A DNA stretch of 64,000 nt. Origin: JADGHX01 sp035760965. GTDB taxonomy: Bacteria > Pseudomonadota > Gammaproteobacteria > Steroidobacterales > Steroidobacteraceae. The translations under genes were made by a program, and so were the position numbers. Within the stretch, counting starts at the first letter, position 1. Each line of letters starts with the position of its first letter. The notes under the pieces were generated by a model. It did no database searches and was not told the DNA's origin. It saw only the letters and a program-made list of their open reading frames with translations. The DNA is taken from contig DASTRY010000008.1 in the NCBI GenBank assembly GCA_035760965.1, positions 1-64,000 on the forward strand, written 5' to 3'. Shown here in pieces: positions 16,373 through 25,326 of the stretch.

Positions 16373-18480
16373 GCAAGGCGCTGCTGACCGTCGCAATCCA
16401 CTACGAGCAGGACGTCGTCGTCGCACGCCAGCGCGCGCGCCAGATCGCCGCGCTCGTCGGATTCGACGGGCAGGACCAGACGCGGATCGCCACCGCGGTC
16501 TCGGAAATTGCGCGCAATGCGTTTCGCTACGCCGGCGGCGGGCGCGTCGAATTCGCCCTCGAAGGCGAGAGCGCGCCCCAGCTTCTGGTGGTGCGGGTGT
16601 CGGACAAAGGTCCGGGCATCGAGGACGTCGAGCGCATCCTGAGCGGCCGCTATCGGTCCAGCACCGGCATGGGCATCGGCCTCATCGGCGCGCATCGTCT
16701 GATGGATCGCGTCGAGATTCGTACTGCACCCGGGGCCGGCACGGACGTCACGCTGCGCAAGATGTTGCCGCCGCGCGCGCCGCTCATCACAGCCCTGCGT
16801 GTGAACGAGCTCGTGCAGGAGCTGACGACCAAGCCGCCGGTCGGCGCGCACGAAGAGCTGCAGCAGCAGAATCAGGAGCTGCTGCGCGCGCTCTCGGAGC
16901 TGCGCGAGCGCCAGGAAGAGCTGATGCACTTGAACCGCGAGCTCGAAGATACGAACCGCGGCGTCGTCGCGCTCTACGCCGAGCTCGACGAGAAGGCGGA
17001 TCATCTGCGCCGCGCGGACGAGATGAAGTCCAAGTTCCTCTCGAACATGAGCCACGAGTTCCGCACGCCGCTCAACTCGATCCGCGCGCTCTCGAAAATC
17101 CTGCTGGACCAGTTGGACGGCCCGCTGACCGCGGAGCAGGACAAGCAGGTGCGCTTCATCGCCAAGGCCGCGGACGATCTCACCGAGCTCGTGAACGACC
17201 TGCTCGATCTCGCGAAGATCGAGGCGGGCAAGATCGAGGTGCGCCCTGTGGAATTCGAGGTGGCGAACCTCTTCAGCGCGCTGCGCGGCATGCTCCGGCC
17301 GCTGCTCGTGAGCGACGATGTGAAGCTCGTCTTCGAGGACCCGCCGGCCTCTCTCGTCATGTACAACGACGAAGGCAAGGTCTCGCAGATCCTGCGCAAC
17401 TTCATCTCGAACGCCATCAAGTTCACCGAGCGCGGTGAGGTGCGCGTGACGGCGACGCCCTCCGCCGATGGCCGCAGGGTCGTGCTGTCCGTGACGGACA
17501 CCGGCATCGGCATCCGGGAAGAGGATCAGGCGGGCATCTTCGAGGAGTTCACGCAGGTCGCCAATCCGTTGCAGGGACGCGTGAAGGGCACGGGGCTCGG
17601 GCTGCCGCTGTGCCGCCGACTCGCACGGCTGATGCATGGTGAGGTCGACGTGGAGAGCCGCTTCGGCGTCGGGTCGACGTTCACCGCGACATTGCCGCTG
17701 TACTACGACGACCGTGTGTCCGCTGCAACGGTCACGTCGCCGCTCGAGGTCGAGCTGGATCCGGCGCTCGTGCCGGTGCTCATCGTCGAAGACGAGCCGG
17801 AAACGCAGTTCATCTACGCGAAGCTGCTGAAGAACACGCGCTACCAGCCGCTCGCCGCCCGCACGCTGCGCGAGGCGCGCGAGATCATGAGCCGAGTGCG
17901 GCCACGCTGCGTGATCCTCGACGTTCTCCTGCGTGGCGAGGACAGCTGGCGCTGGCTCAACGAGCTGAAGACGAATCCGGAGACGGCCTCCGTGCCGGTG
18001 CTGATGGCCACGAAGGTCGAAGACGAGCGCAAGGCGCTCGCGCTCGGCGCCGACAGCTACTTCGTGAAACCCTTGTCGCGCGTCGCCCTGCTCGATCGCC
18101 TGAACACGCTCGTCGGGCGCGACGTGCTCGTGATCGACGACGATCCGGCCGCGCGCTATCTCCTGCAGAAGCTCATCGGCGACAACCGCACGCGGGTGAT
18201 CGAGGCCGAGGATGGACACAGTGGGTTGCGTGCGGCGCGGGCGGCGCGCCCGGCGATGATCTTCCTGGACCTGCAGCTCCCCGACAGCAACGGCGAGGAC
18301 GTGCTCGGCGCGATTCGGCGCGACTCGGACCTGCGCCAGGTGCCGGTGGCGATCGTCACCTCGCGCTCGCTCTCGGACGAGGAACGCAGCCGGCTCGGCG
18401 AGCAGGCTCAGGCCGTGCTGCAGAAGAGCGAGTTGAACGCCGACACGGCGCGCGCAATCCTCTCGCGCAATGGTCTATGA
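16369..18480 (+). CDS. Hybrid histidine kinase with N-terminal RsbT-like ATPase and two receivers
   Basis: The 703-residue protein has an unusual order. Residues 1-135 form an RsbT-like GHKL domain (N box VSEIARNAFRYAG, G1 SDKGPGIED, G2 SSTGMGIGLIGAHRL). A coiled-coil linker covers about 160-215. A HisKA domain follows with phospho-acceptor His229 in SNMSHEFRTPL, then a full HATPase (N box NFISNAIKF at 344-352, later GTGLGLPL). Two receiver domains end the protein, with phospho-Asp at 518 and 634. No membrane segment is visible, so the kinase is cytoplasmic. It is translationally coupled to the phosphatase gene before it. The RsbT-like domain suggests it binds the RsbR/RsbS scaffold directly, making it the likely output kinase of the module. 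Confidence 0.88.
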   Translation: MSKALLTVAIHYEQDVVVARQRARQIAALVGFDGQDQTRIATAVSEIARNAFRYAGGGRVEFALEGESAPQLLVVRVSDKGPGIEDVERILSGRYRSSTGMGIGLIGAHRLMDRVEIRTAPGAGTDVTLRKMLPPRAPLITALRVNELVQELTTKPPVGAHEELQQQNQELLRALSELRERQEELMHLNRELEDTNRGVVALYAELDEKADHLRRADEMKSKFLSNMSHEFRTPLNSIRALSKILLDQLDGPLTAEQDKQVRFIAKAADDLTELVNDLLDLAKIEAGKIEVRPVEFEVANLFSALRGMLRPLLVSDDVKLVFEDPPASLVMYNDEGKVSQILRNFISNAIKFTERGEVRVTATPSADGRRVVLSVTDTGIGIREEDQAGIFEEFTQVANPLQGRVKGTGLGLPLCRRLARLMHGEVDVESRFGVGSTFTATLPLYYDDRVSAATVTSPLEVELDPALVPVLIVEDEPETQFIYAKLLKNTRYQPLAARTLREAREIMSRVRPRCVILDVLLRGEDSWRWLNELKTNPETASVPVLMATKVEDERKALALGADSYFVKPLSRVALLDRLNTLVGRDVLVIDDDPAARYLLQKLIGDNRTRVIEAEDGHSGLRAARAARPAMIFLDLQLPDSNGEDVLGAIRRDSDLRQVPVAIVTSRSLSDEERSRLGEQAQAVLQKSELNADTARAILSRNGL

Positions 18481-20476
18481 CTCGGCAGGACCGCCCGTGA
18501 ACGCGGCGTCCCTCACCATTCTCAACGTGGACGACACGGCGGCGTCGCGTTACACGAAATCCCGCATTCTGCGGCAGGCCGGCTATACGGTCGTCGAGGC
18601 AGACAATGGCACGGACGCCGTGCGCCTCGCGCGCGAGCTGCTGCCGGCGCTCGTCGTCATGGACGTGCGACTGCCGGACATGAGCGGCATCGATGCCTGC
18701 CGCAAGATCAAGGCGGACCCGGCCACCCGGTCGATCCCGGTCGTGCAGATCTCCGCCACGTTCGTCACGCCGCAAGACCAGCTGCTCGGCCTCGAAGGGG
18801 GCGCGGAAATCTACCTGACCGAGCCCGTCGAGCCGGTCGAGCTGACGACCGCCGTGCGCGTGCTGCTGCGCCTCCACAGCATCGAGCGCGGTCTCGTGCA
18901 GAGCGAAGCGCGTTGGCGCAGCTTCGTGGACTCGAACATCATCGGCGTGATCATCCTGAAGAATGGCCGGTTCCTCGAAGTGAACGACACGTTCCTGCGC
19001 ATGACCGGCTACGCGCGCGAGGAGCTGGTCGGCTCGACGCTCACGTGGCGCTCGCTGACCGCACCGGAGAGCCTGGAGCGCAGCGAGGCCGCCGCCGCGG
19101 AGCTGCGCATGCGCGGCACCTGCGCGCCGTTCGAGAAGGAGTACTTGCGCAAGGACGGTTCGCGCGTCTGGGGCATGACCACCGCGACGCTGATCCACGA
19201 CGCGGAAGATCAGTGGATGGCATTCGTGCTCGACATCAGCGATCGCAAGCACGCCGCGCTCGAGCGTGAAGCGGCGTTCGCGCGCGAGCACGCGGCGCGC
19301 ACGCAAGCCGAAGAAGCCACGCGCCTGAAGGACGAGTTCCTCGCGAATCTCTCCCACGAGCTGCGCACGCCGATGAACGCGATCATCGGCTGGTCGCATC
19401 TGCTGCGCTCCGGGCGGCTGGAGGAAAGTCAGCGCCAGCGCGCGCTCGAGTCTATCGATCGCGGCGCGCGCTCCCAGGCGAAGCTCATCGAGGATTTGCT
19501 CGACGTCTCGCGCATCGTGAGCGGCAAGCTGAGCCTCAACATGCAGCCGGTGGATCTCGCCTCCGTCATCGACGCGGCGCTCGAGATCCAGCGGCCGGCG
19601 GCGCAGGCCAAGGGGCTGAAGCTCGAAAGGGGCGCGGCCCCGGCCGAATTCACGGTCATGGGCGATGCGAGCCGGCTGCAGCAGGTGTTCCTCAACATCC
19701 TCGCGAACGCGGTGAAGTTCACGCCCGCTGGCGGTCAGGTCCACGTCGAGCTCACCGCGAAAGGCGGCGAGACGGAAGTGGCGATCAGCGATACGGGCGA
19801 GGGCATCTCCGCGGAGTTCCTGCCCTACGTGTTCGATCGCTTCCGGCAGGCCGACGGCACGAGCACGCGCACTCACATGGGCCTCGGGCTCGGGCTCGCC
19901 ATCGTGCGACACGTCGTGGAGCTGCACGGAGGCACCGTGCGGGTCGCGAGCCCGGGCATCGGCAAGGGTGCGACGTTCACGGTCACCCTTCCTGCGGCCA
20001 CCGGGGTTGAAAGCACGGCCGTCCGCAAGCCGCTGCCGGAGCGGATGCCGGGCGCTTATCCGGCGGCCGGCGGGCTCGGCATCCGGGTGCTGATCGTCGA
20101 GGACGATGCGGAGACGCGGGATATCCTCGCCGCGATCCTCGAGCGCAGCGGATTCTCGTACCGCCTCGCGACGCGCGCCGGCGAAGCGCTGAGCATGCTG
20201 GACGAGTGGCTGCCCGACGCGATCGTGTCGGACATCGCCATGCCGGATGTCGACGGCTACGAGCTCATGCGGCAGCTCCGTGCGCGGCCGCCGCATCTCG
20301 GCGGCTCGATTCCGGCGCTCGCGCTGACGGCCTACGCACGTGCCGCAGACCGCGAGCTCGCGCTGCGGGCCGGCTATCAGGCGCACGTGGCCAAGCCTGT
20401 GAACCCGGTGGACCTGGTCCGGGCCATCACCGAGCTCACCGGGCGGTCAGTGTCCCCGGGCGACGCCCAAATGTGA
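18470..20476 (+). CDS. Hybrid histidine kinase: receiver-PAS-HisKA-HATPase-receiver
   Basis: The 668-residue protein begins with a receiver domain (phospho-Asp65 in [10 protein letters not shown]). A PAS domain follows (about residues 143-262; [17 protein letters not shown]), then a coiled linker, HisKA with His296 in [13 protein letters not shown], HATPase with [13 protein letters not shown], and a C-terminal receiver with phospho-Asp in [16 protein letters not shown]. The first receiver has Glu in place of the usual conserved Lys (YLTEPVEP near residue 118), which may change its phosphorylation. It overlaps the preceding kinase gene by 11 bases if the ATG at 18470 is used; an in-frame GTG at 18497 is possible. 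No DNA-binding output domain is encoded in the module, so the phosphorelay must end elsewhere or act by protein contact. Confidence 0.88.
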   Translation: MVYDSAGPPVNAASLTILNVDDTAASRYTKSRILRQAGYTVVEADNGTDAVRLARELLPALVVMDVRLPDMSGIDACRKIKADPATRSIPVVQISATFVTPQDQLLGLEGGAEIYLTEPVEPVELTTAVRVLLRLHSIERGLVQSEARWRSFVDSNIIGVIILKNGRFLEVNDTFLRMTGYAREELVGSTLTWRSLTAPESLERSEAAAAELRMRGTCAPFEKEYLRKDGSRVWGMTTATLIHDAEDQWMAFVLDISDRKHAALEREAAFAREHAARTQAEEATRLKDEFLANLSHELRTPMNAIIGWSHLLRSGRLEESQRQRALESIDRGARSQAKLIEDLLDVSRIVSGKLSLNMQPVDLASVIDAALEIQRPAAQAKGLKLERGAAPAEFTVMGDASRLQQVFLNILANAVKFTPAGGQVHVELTAKGGETEVAISDTGEGISAEFLPYVFDRFRQADGTSTRTHMGLGLGLAIVRHVVELHGGTVRVASPGIGKGATFTVTLPAATGVESTAVRKPLPERMPGAYPAAGGLGIRVLIVEDDAETRDILAAILERSGFSYRLATRAGEALSMLDEWLPDAIVSDIAMPDVDGYELMRQLRARPPHLGGSIPALALTAYARAADRELALRAGYQAHVAKPVNPVDLVRAITELTGRSVSPGDAQM

Positions 20477-20534
20477 GATTCTGCGCGCCTATCTGAGCGG
20501 CCGGACCGATCTCCGGCACCCTACGACACACATC

Positions 20535-21440
20535 TTGGCGACCGAAACGCAGATCTCCGCCGCCGCGGCGGGCCCCACGTGGCGTCACTACTTCGAGCTG
20601 ACCAAGCCGAAGGTGGTGGCGCTCATCACCTTCACGGCCATCGTCGGGACACTCCTCGCGAGCCCGGGCTGGCCACCGCTCGATGCGCTGATTTTCGGCA
20701 ACCTGGGGATCGCGCTCGCCTCGGCATGCGCGGCCACCATCAACCACGTGCTCGACCGCCGCATCGACGAGCAGATGGCGCGCACGCGCGGGCGGCCGCT
20801 GCCGACGGGCCACCTGAAGGAGCGGCAGGCGCTCACGTTCGCCGCCGTGCTCGGCGTGACCTCGATGGCGATTCTGGCGTTTCTCGTGAATCTGCTGACG
20901 GCGGTGCTCACCTTCGCATCGCTGATCGGTTACGCGGTGATCTACACCGTCTGGCTGAAGCGGGCGACGTCGCAGAACATCGTGATCGGCGGGGCCGCCG
21001 GAGCTGCGCCGCCCGTGCTCGGCTGGACGGCCGTGACGAACCACGTTGATCCGCACGCGCTGCTGCTGTTCCTGATCATCTTCGTGTGGACGCCGCCGCA
21101 CTTCTGGGCGCTCGCGATCGCGCGGCGCGATGAATATGCGAAGGCGGGCATCCCGATGCTGCCGGTGACGCACGGTGTGGAATTCACGCGGCTCCACGTG
21201 CTGCTCTACACGGTGCTGCTGGTCATCGTGACCCTGCTGCCATTCCTCACGCGCATGACGGGTCTCATCTACCTGGCCGCGGCGCTCGTGCTGAATGCGG
21301 GATTTCTGTACTACGCGTTCGCGCTGAAGATCACGGCGCGCGAAGAGCTGCCGATGCGCGTCTTCAAGTTCTCGGTGACGTATCTGATGTGGCTGTTCGC
21401 GGCTCTGCTGATCGATCACTACGTGCCGATCAAGGCCTGA
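20535..21440 (+). CDS. ctaB: Protoheme IX farnesyltransferase (heme O synthase)
   Basis: CtaB (also called CyoE) adds the farnesyl group to heme B, giving heme O, the substrate of CtaA. The 301-residue membrane protein has the UbiA-family aspartate motif [20 protein letters not shown] and the second loop with YTVWLKR and GAAPPVLGW, and about nine transmembrane helices. The only sensible start is the TTG at 20535, with no strong ribosome-binding site. It ends adjacent to a convergent gene. It belongs functionally with the cox/ctaA genes but is separated from them by the stressosome module. Confidence 0.94.
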   Translation: MATETQISAAAAGPTWRHYFELTKPKVVALITFTAIVGTLLASPGWPPLDALIFGNLGIALASACAATINHVLDRRIDEQMARTRGRPLPTGHLKERQALTFAAVLGVTSMAILAFLVNLLTAVLTFASLIGYAVIYTVWLKRATSQNIVIGGAAGAAPPVLGWTAVTNHVDPHALLLFLIIFVWTPPHFWALAIARRDEYAKAGIPMLPVTHGVEFTRLHVLLYTVLLVIVTLLPFLTRMTGLIYLAAALVLNAGFLYYAFALKITAREELPMRVFKFSVTYLMWLFAALLIDHYVPIKA

Positions 21441-21758
21441 TCACTTCTCGAACTCGAGCTTCTTCAGCTCGCCGTCTTCGAACGTGAGCACGGCGGGGAA
21501 CTTGCCGGGCGCGCGCTTGTAGCGCCAGATCGTCTTGGTGGCCGTGCCGGTCTGGAACATGTAGCCGTACACATTGCGCGCGTACGTGGGCTCGGTCACG
21601 TTCAGCGTCTCGTCGGGCGGACCGCACTTCTCGCGCACCTCGGACTGCATCGCGCCTTCCGCGATCAGATATTTCCCGCAGCGGAGCGTGTCAGCGCGCG
21701 CAGCGGCCGCGAACGTGAGCGCGGCGACGGCGAGGAGCGAAAGCGTCTTACGGTTCAT
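21441..21758 (-). CDS. Small exported DUF2845-type protein
   Basis: The 105-residue product has a signal peptide (SLLAVAALTFAAAARA) followed by TLRCGKYLIAEGAMQSEV and a central REKCGPPD. This Cys-Gly pattern with the Lys-Cys-Gly-x-Pro motif is seen in the DUF2845 family of small periplasmic proteins. The two Cys residues could form a disulfide. It follows a second minus-strand gene by eight bases, so the two are probably cotranscribed. Function is not known. Confidence 0.65.
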   Translation of the reverse strand: MNRKTLSLLAVAALTFAAAARADTLRCGKYLIAEGAMQSEVREKCGPPDETLNVTEPTYARNVYGYMFQTGTATKTIWRYKRAPGKFPAVLTFEDGELKKLEFEK

Positions 21759-21766
21759 GATCCGCC

Positions 21767-22210
21767 TCACTTGTCCCGGGTCAGCGCGACGCGCCAGGAG
21801 GACAGGCGCCGACCCTCCAGGAAAAGGACACCGCAGGCCTCGTAATGGTTCGGATCGAGCTGGATCAGATGCTCCGTGCCGTAGTAGCCGGGGCCGCCGT
21901 CGCAGTGATACAGCGACACGATGGACGGACCGACGATCGAGAACGAGCCTTCGAGCTTGCCGATCGCGGAGTTCTCCGAGGTCCACGTGGTGCTGATCGC
22001 GTCCGGCGCGGGCGGCTTGATCGAATAGTGGTTCACGAACTCGACGGGCGGCGAGGAGAGCACCTTCAGCGTGCCGGCGAGCAGCCAGCAGTCGTCCCGG
22101 TGCACGATCTCGGTACGCCCCTCGGCAGGGGTCGCCTTGCCGTCCTCGGTCCAGAACGTGCCCACGCCCGACCACAAGCCAGGCTGGAACAAGAAGGTGT
22201 GTGGTGTCAT
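21767..22210 (-). CDS. Hypothetical protein, possibly lipocalin-like
   Basis: The 147-residue product is soluble with no signal peptide. It begins MTPHTFLFQPGLWSGVGTFW, and its alternating hydrophobic strands and an early Gly-x-Trp suggest a beta-barrel such as those of lipocalin-like or fatty-acid-binding-type folds. I do not recognise the family with certainty. The minus-strand neighbour downstream is the small exported protein at 21441-21758. The upstream 109 bases to gloB hold the divergent promoters of both sides. Confidence 0.6.
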   Translation of the reverse strand: MTPHTFLFQPGLWSGVGTFWTEDGKATPAEGRTEIVHRDDCWLLAGTLKVLSSPPVEFVNHYSIKPPAPDAISTTWTSENSAIGKLEGSFSIVGPSIVSLYHCDGGPGYYGTEHLIQLDPNHYEACGVLFLEGRRLSSWRVALTRDK

Positions 22211-22319
22211 ACCCGCCTCGACGTGAATCGGCGTGGGGCACTCCCTAGCTGCGAGTCATTATGGCCCCGCGAGTGCCTTTGGGGTACGGTGACACGGCAA
22301 TTTCGTGGGACATCCCTCA

Positions 22320-23111
22320 ATGCTGATCGAGCGCATCTGGGCGGCGAACGCCTATCGCAATTTCCATTATCTGATCGCGTGCCCGGAGACGGGCGAAGCG
22401 CTGGCTATCGACCCGCTCCGGTGGGAGTTATGCAACGAAGCGGCGCGCCGTCGCGGCTGGCAGATCACGCAGATCGTGAACACGCACGAGCACGGCGATC
22501 ACACCGGCGGCAACGCGGGGCTCGTGGCCGCCACGCGCGCGAAGGTGCTCGCGCATGCCAAAGCGGCGAGCCGCATCGGCGGCGTGGATCGCGGTCTGAA
22601 CAAGGGCGATGTGATCCGCGTCGGCCGCACGGTGGAGCTGGAATGCCTCGATACGCCGGGCCATACGATGGCGCACATCTGTCTGCTCGCGCACGTGGAG
22701 CAGCCGGCGCTCTTCTGCGGCGACACGCTGTTCAACGCGGGCGCCGGCAATTGTCACAACGGCGGTCATCCGGAAGCGCTGTACGACACGTTCGTCACGC
22801 AGCTCGCGCGCTTGCCGGACGACACGCGCGTCTATCCGGGTCACGAATACGTCGCGCGCAACCTGGAATTCACGTTGGATCGGGAGCCGACCAACGAGGA
22901 GGCCCAGACGCTCCTCGCGCGCGCACGCAAGGATGAACCGCAGAACGCAGTGGTCACGACGCTGGCGGAGGAGAAGCGCGTCAACACGTTCTTCCGCTTG
23001 CAGAACCCCACCGTCATTGCACGTTTGCGCGAGGCATTTCCGGACATCGGTGAGCATCCCGACGCGCGGACGGTCTTCCTGAAGCTGCGGGAACTGCGCA
23101 ATCGCTGGTGA
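22320..23111 (+). CDS. gloB: Hydroxyacylglutathione hydrolase (glyoxalase II)
   Basis: Glyoxalase II hydrolyses S-lactoylglutathione to lactate and glutathione in methylglyoxal detoxification. The 263-residue product has the metallo-beta-lactamase zinc motif NTHEHGDHTGGN near residues 58-68, a second-site DTPGHTMAHI histidine, the CGDTLF aspartate, and YPGHEYV near residue 176. The C-terminal region (FFRLQNPTVIARLREAFP) matches the glutathione-binding domain. The ATG at 22320 is preferred; an in-frame GTG at 22305 would add five residues. The gene stands alone, with a GST encoded about 2 kb downstream. Confidence 0.92.
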   Translation: MLIERIWAANAYRNFHYLIACPETGEALAIDPLRWELCNEAARRRGWQITQIVNTHEHGDHTGGNAGLVAATRAKVLAHAKAASRIGGVDRGLNKGDVIRVGRTVELECLDTPGHTMAHICLLAHVEQPALFCGDTLFNAGAGNCHNGGHPEALYDTFVTQLARLPDDTRVYPGHEYVARNLEFTLDREPTNEEAQTLLARARKDEPQNAVVTTLAEEKRVNTFFRLQNPTVIARLREAFPDIGEHPDARTVFLKLRELRNRW

Positions 23112-23181
23112 TTGAACCGCGCGCGGAATGCAGCGGAACTCAGGGAGACATTCTGCGGCGGCGCGCCGCTGGGAGAAGGAC

Positions 23182-23898
23182 ATGGTCAAACTGATTCGGC
23201 TTACGCTGGCAGCCGTGCTGGAGGTAGTCGTCGTCACTCTGGTGGTGGTGCTCGCCGCCGCCACCATGCCGGCCCGGTCGGCCTCGACCGGGCCCTCGAG
23301 CATGCCGTCGTCCATGCCGAACATGCCCGAGCGGGAGATGACGCCGGAAGAGAAAGCGAAGATCGCCTTCAATGCCGGCGTGCGCGCGGTCAACAAGGCC
23401 GACAAGTACGCCGCGAACGCCGAGAAGGCGAGCGATGCGCGCAAGAAGGAGAAGGCGGCGAAGGAAGCGAACGAGCGTTATGCGGATGCGCGCGGGAAGT
23501 TCGAGCAGGTGGTGCAACTCGCGCCGACGATGCCGGAGGCGTGGAATTATCTCGGCTACACGCGCCGCAAGCTCGGCGACTACGACGCCGCGCTCGCGGC
23601 CTACGATCAGGCGCTGGCGCTGAAACCGTCGTTCGCCGAAGCCATCGAGTACCGCGGTGAGGCGTACATGCGCATGAAGCGTTTCGACGATGCCAAAGCC
23701 GCCTACCTCGACCTCTTCTCGGGCAATCGCAAGCTCGCGGACAAGCTGCTCGGCTCGATGCAAAGCTGGGTCGATGCGCAGCAGCAGGTCGGTGATGCCG
23801 GCGTCCAGGAATTCGCGAAGTGGGTGCAGGAGCGCAGTCAGATCGCCGGCCAGACCACCGCGCTGACACGCGCGGGCGCCGGCTCGAGCTGGCCCTGA
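23182..23898 (+). CDS. Membrane-anchored or exported TPR protein
   Basis: The 238-residue product begins with a hydrophobic segment (about residues 5-30) that may be a signal peptide or anchor. A short Met/Pro/Ser-rich linker follows, then a charged Lys/Glu/Ala-rich helix (about 55-100) and two tetratricopeptide repeats (WNYLGYTRRKLGDYDAALAAY and the next repeat with YRGEAYMRMKRFDDAKAAY). The ATG at 23182 has a good GGGAGAAGGA site. Its end overlaps the peroxidase gene, suggesting joint expression. TPRs mediate protein contacts, possibly with the peroxidase; this is inference. Confidence 0.75.
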   Translation: MVKLIRLTLAAVLEVVVVTLVVVLAAATMPARSASTGPSSMPSSMPNMPEREMTPEEKAKIAFNAGVRAVNKADKYAANAEKASDARKKEKAAKEANERYADARGKFEQVVQLAPTMPEAWNYLGYTRRKLGDYDAALAAYDQALALKPSFAEAIEYRGEAYMRMKRFDDAKAAYLDLFSGNRKLADKLLGSMQSWVDAQQQVGDAGVQEFAKWVQERSQIAGQTTALTRAGAGSSWP

Positions 23899-24959
23899 GG
23901 GCACGGCACGTCGGGCTCGCGCTGCTGCTCGCCGCGGTTGCGACCGACGGCCACGCTGCGACTCCGGGTGAGGCGCCTCCCGCTCGCACGGTCACTGCAT
24001 ATCAATGGCACCTGCCGCGCGGCTTCCCGGTACCCGCCGTGCCCGCCGACAACCCGATGTCGGAAGAAAAGGTCGCCCTCGGCCGGCGGCTGTTCTTCGA
24101 GACGCGCCTCTCCGTTACACACACGTATAGCTGTGCGAGCTGCCACGATCCGGCGCGCGCCTTCACCGACGGGCGCGGCGTGGCGCTCGGCGCGACCGGT
24201 CAGCCCACCGCCAATGGCGCGTTGTCGCTCGCAAACGTGGCGTACAACATCAGCTTCGGATGGGCGAAGCCGAAGGTGCGCTCGCTCGAGGCGCAGATGC
24301 TCGAGCCTCTGCTCAATCGACATCCCGTGGAGATCGGTCTCGCGGGCCGGGAAGACGAGGTGACCGCCTGGCTCGGCGCCGATCCCGACTATCGCGCGGC
24401 TTTCGCTCGGGCGTTCCCGGATGCCACCGGCCGCCCGACGCTCGACCTGATCGTGAACGCGATCGCCGCCTTCGAACGCACCTTGATCTCCGGCCGCTCG
24501 CCCTTCGACTTCTACGTATTCGAAGGGCGGCACGACGCGCTGACCCCGGAAGCGAAGCGCGGCATGGAGCTGTTCTATTCCCCCCGGCTCGGCTGTTCGG
24601 GCTGTCACTTCGGCTTCAACTTTTCCGGCAACTGGCGCGATGCCGAGGGCGCAACGGGCCCGGCGACCTTCGCCCGCAACGGCACTTCTGCTACACCGCT
24701 GCGCGTACCCGCATTACGCAATATCGCATTGACGGCGCCCTACATGCACGACGGAAGGTTCTCGACGCTCGAGGCCGTGATCGATCATTATCAGCGGGCC
24801 GGCGCGGCCGCGAACGAGAAGAAGGAGCCCCGCCTGCGCGCATTCGTGCTGGACGCGGAGGAGCGGGCGGCACTGATCGCGTTCCTGCATAGCCTGACCG
24901 ATAGTGAGTTCGTCGCGGGGTTCGAAGGTGAGCGCACGCATTCTGTATCTGGACGATGA
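23820..24959 (+). CDS. Di-heme cytochrome c peroxidase family protein
   Basis: Two heme c motifs are present, CASCH and CSGCH, spaced about 150 residues apart. The conserved ALSLANVAYN, MLEPLLNRHPVEIG, FERTLISGRSPFDFY and the final PALRNIALTAPYMHDGRFSTLEAVIDHY segments are also visible. This is the bacterial di-heme peroxidase/MauG/MbnH superfamily, acting in the periplasm. The start is uncertain. The only standard start in frame is the GTG at 23820, which overlaps the TPR gene by 79 bases and places a signal-like hydrophobic segment (VGLALLLAAVATDGHAA) unusually far from the N-terminus, at about residues 31-47. A CTG at 23895 would give a normal signal peptide. Substrate is unknown; no methanobactin genes are nearby. 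Confidence 0.82.
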   Translation: MGAGAQSDRRPDHRADTRGRRLELALRARHVGLALLLAAVATDGHAATPGEAPPARTVTAYQWHLPRGFPVPAVPADNPMSEEKVALGRRLFFETRLSVTHTYSCASCHDPARAFTDGRGVALGATGQPTANGALSLANVAYNISFGWAKPKVRSLEAQMLEPLLNRHPVEIGLAGREDEVTAWLGADPDYRAAFARAFPDATGRPTLDLIVNAIAAFERTLISGRSPFDFYVFEGRHDALTPEAKRGMELFYSPRLGCSGCHFGFNFSGNWRDAEGATGPATFARNGTSATPLRVPALRNIALTAPYMHDGRFSTLEAVIDHYQRAGAAANEKKEPRLRAFVLDAEERAALIAFLHSLTDSEFVAGFEGERTHSVSGR

Positions 24960-25326
24960 AGAGCCGCTGGTTTTTCTCACGAAGCGCATGCTCGAGCACC
25001 TCGGGCATCGCATCAGCGCCTTCACGAGCTCCGACGACGCGCTCGCCGCCTTCACGGCCGCGCCGGACGAGTTCGATCTCGTGCTGACGGACATGTCGAT
25101 GCCCGGCATGAGCGGCATCGAGTTCGCGCAGAGCGTGCTGGCCGTGCGTCCCGGCACCCTGGTCGTGATCGCGACCGGTCACATCCAGAACAAGGATGTC
25201 GAGCGGGCGCGCGTCGCCGGCGTGCACGCGGTGATCCAAAAACCGAACACACTGGCCGAGATGACGAGCACCGTGACCCAGCTGCTGGACGAAGCGAAGC
25301 GCGCCCCGACTCAGCGCTCGAGTTAG
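24928..25326 (+). CDS. Single-domain response regulator
   Basis: The 132-residue product is a lone receiver domain. The acidic pocket is in YLDDEE (residues 7-12), the phospho-acceptor is Asp55 in LVLTDMSMPGMSG, a switch Thr is in VVIATGH, and the conserved Lys is in VIQKPN. There is no output domain. The GTG at 24928 is preferred because the protein then begins directly with beta-strand 1; an in-frame GTG at 24904 is possible. Both starts lie inside the end of the peroxidase gene, indicating one transcript with the TPR and peroxidase genes. The cognate kinase is not obvious; the hybrid kinases at 16-20 kb are candidates. Confidence 0.8.
   Translation: MSARILYLDDEEPLVFLTKRMLEHLGHRISAFTSSDDALAAFTAAPDEFDLVLTDMSMPGMSGIEFAQSVLAVRPGTLVVIATGHIQNKDVERARVAGVHAVIQKPNTLAEMTSTVTQLLDEAKRAPTQRSS

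Noticed and set aside
13649..20476. Interpretation of the signalling cluster as a recently acquired mobile island
   Set aside because: No integrase, tRNA, direct repeats or change in base composition or codon style is visible at its edges; recent transfer cannot be supported from this window.
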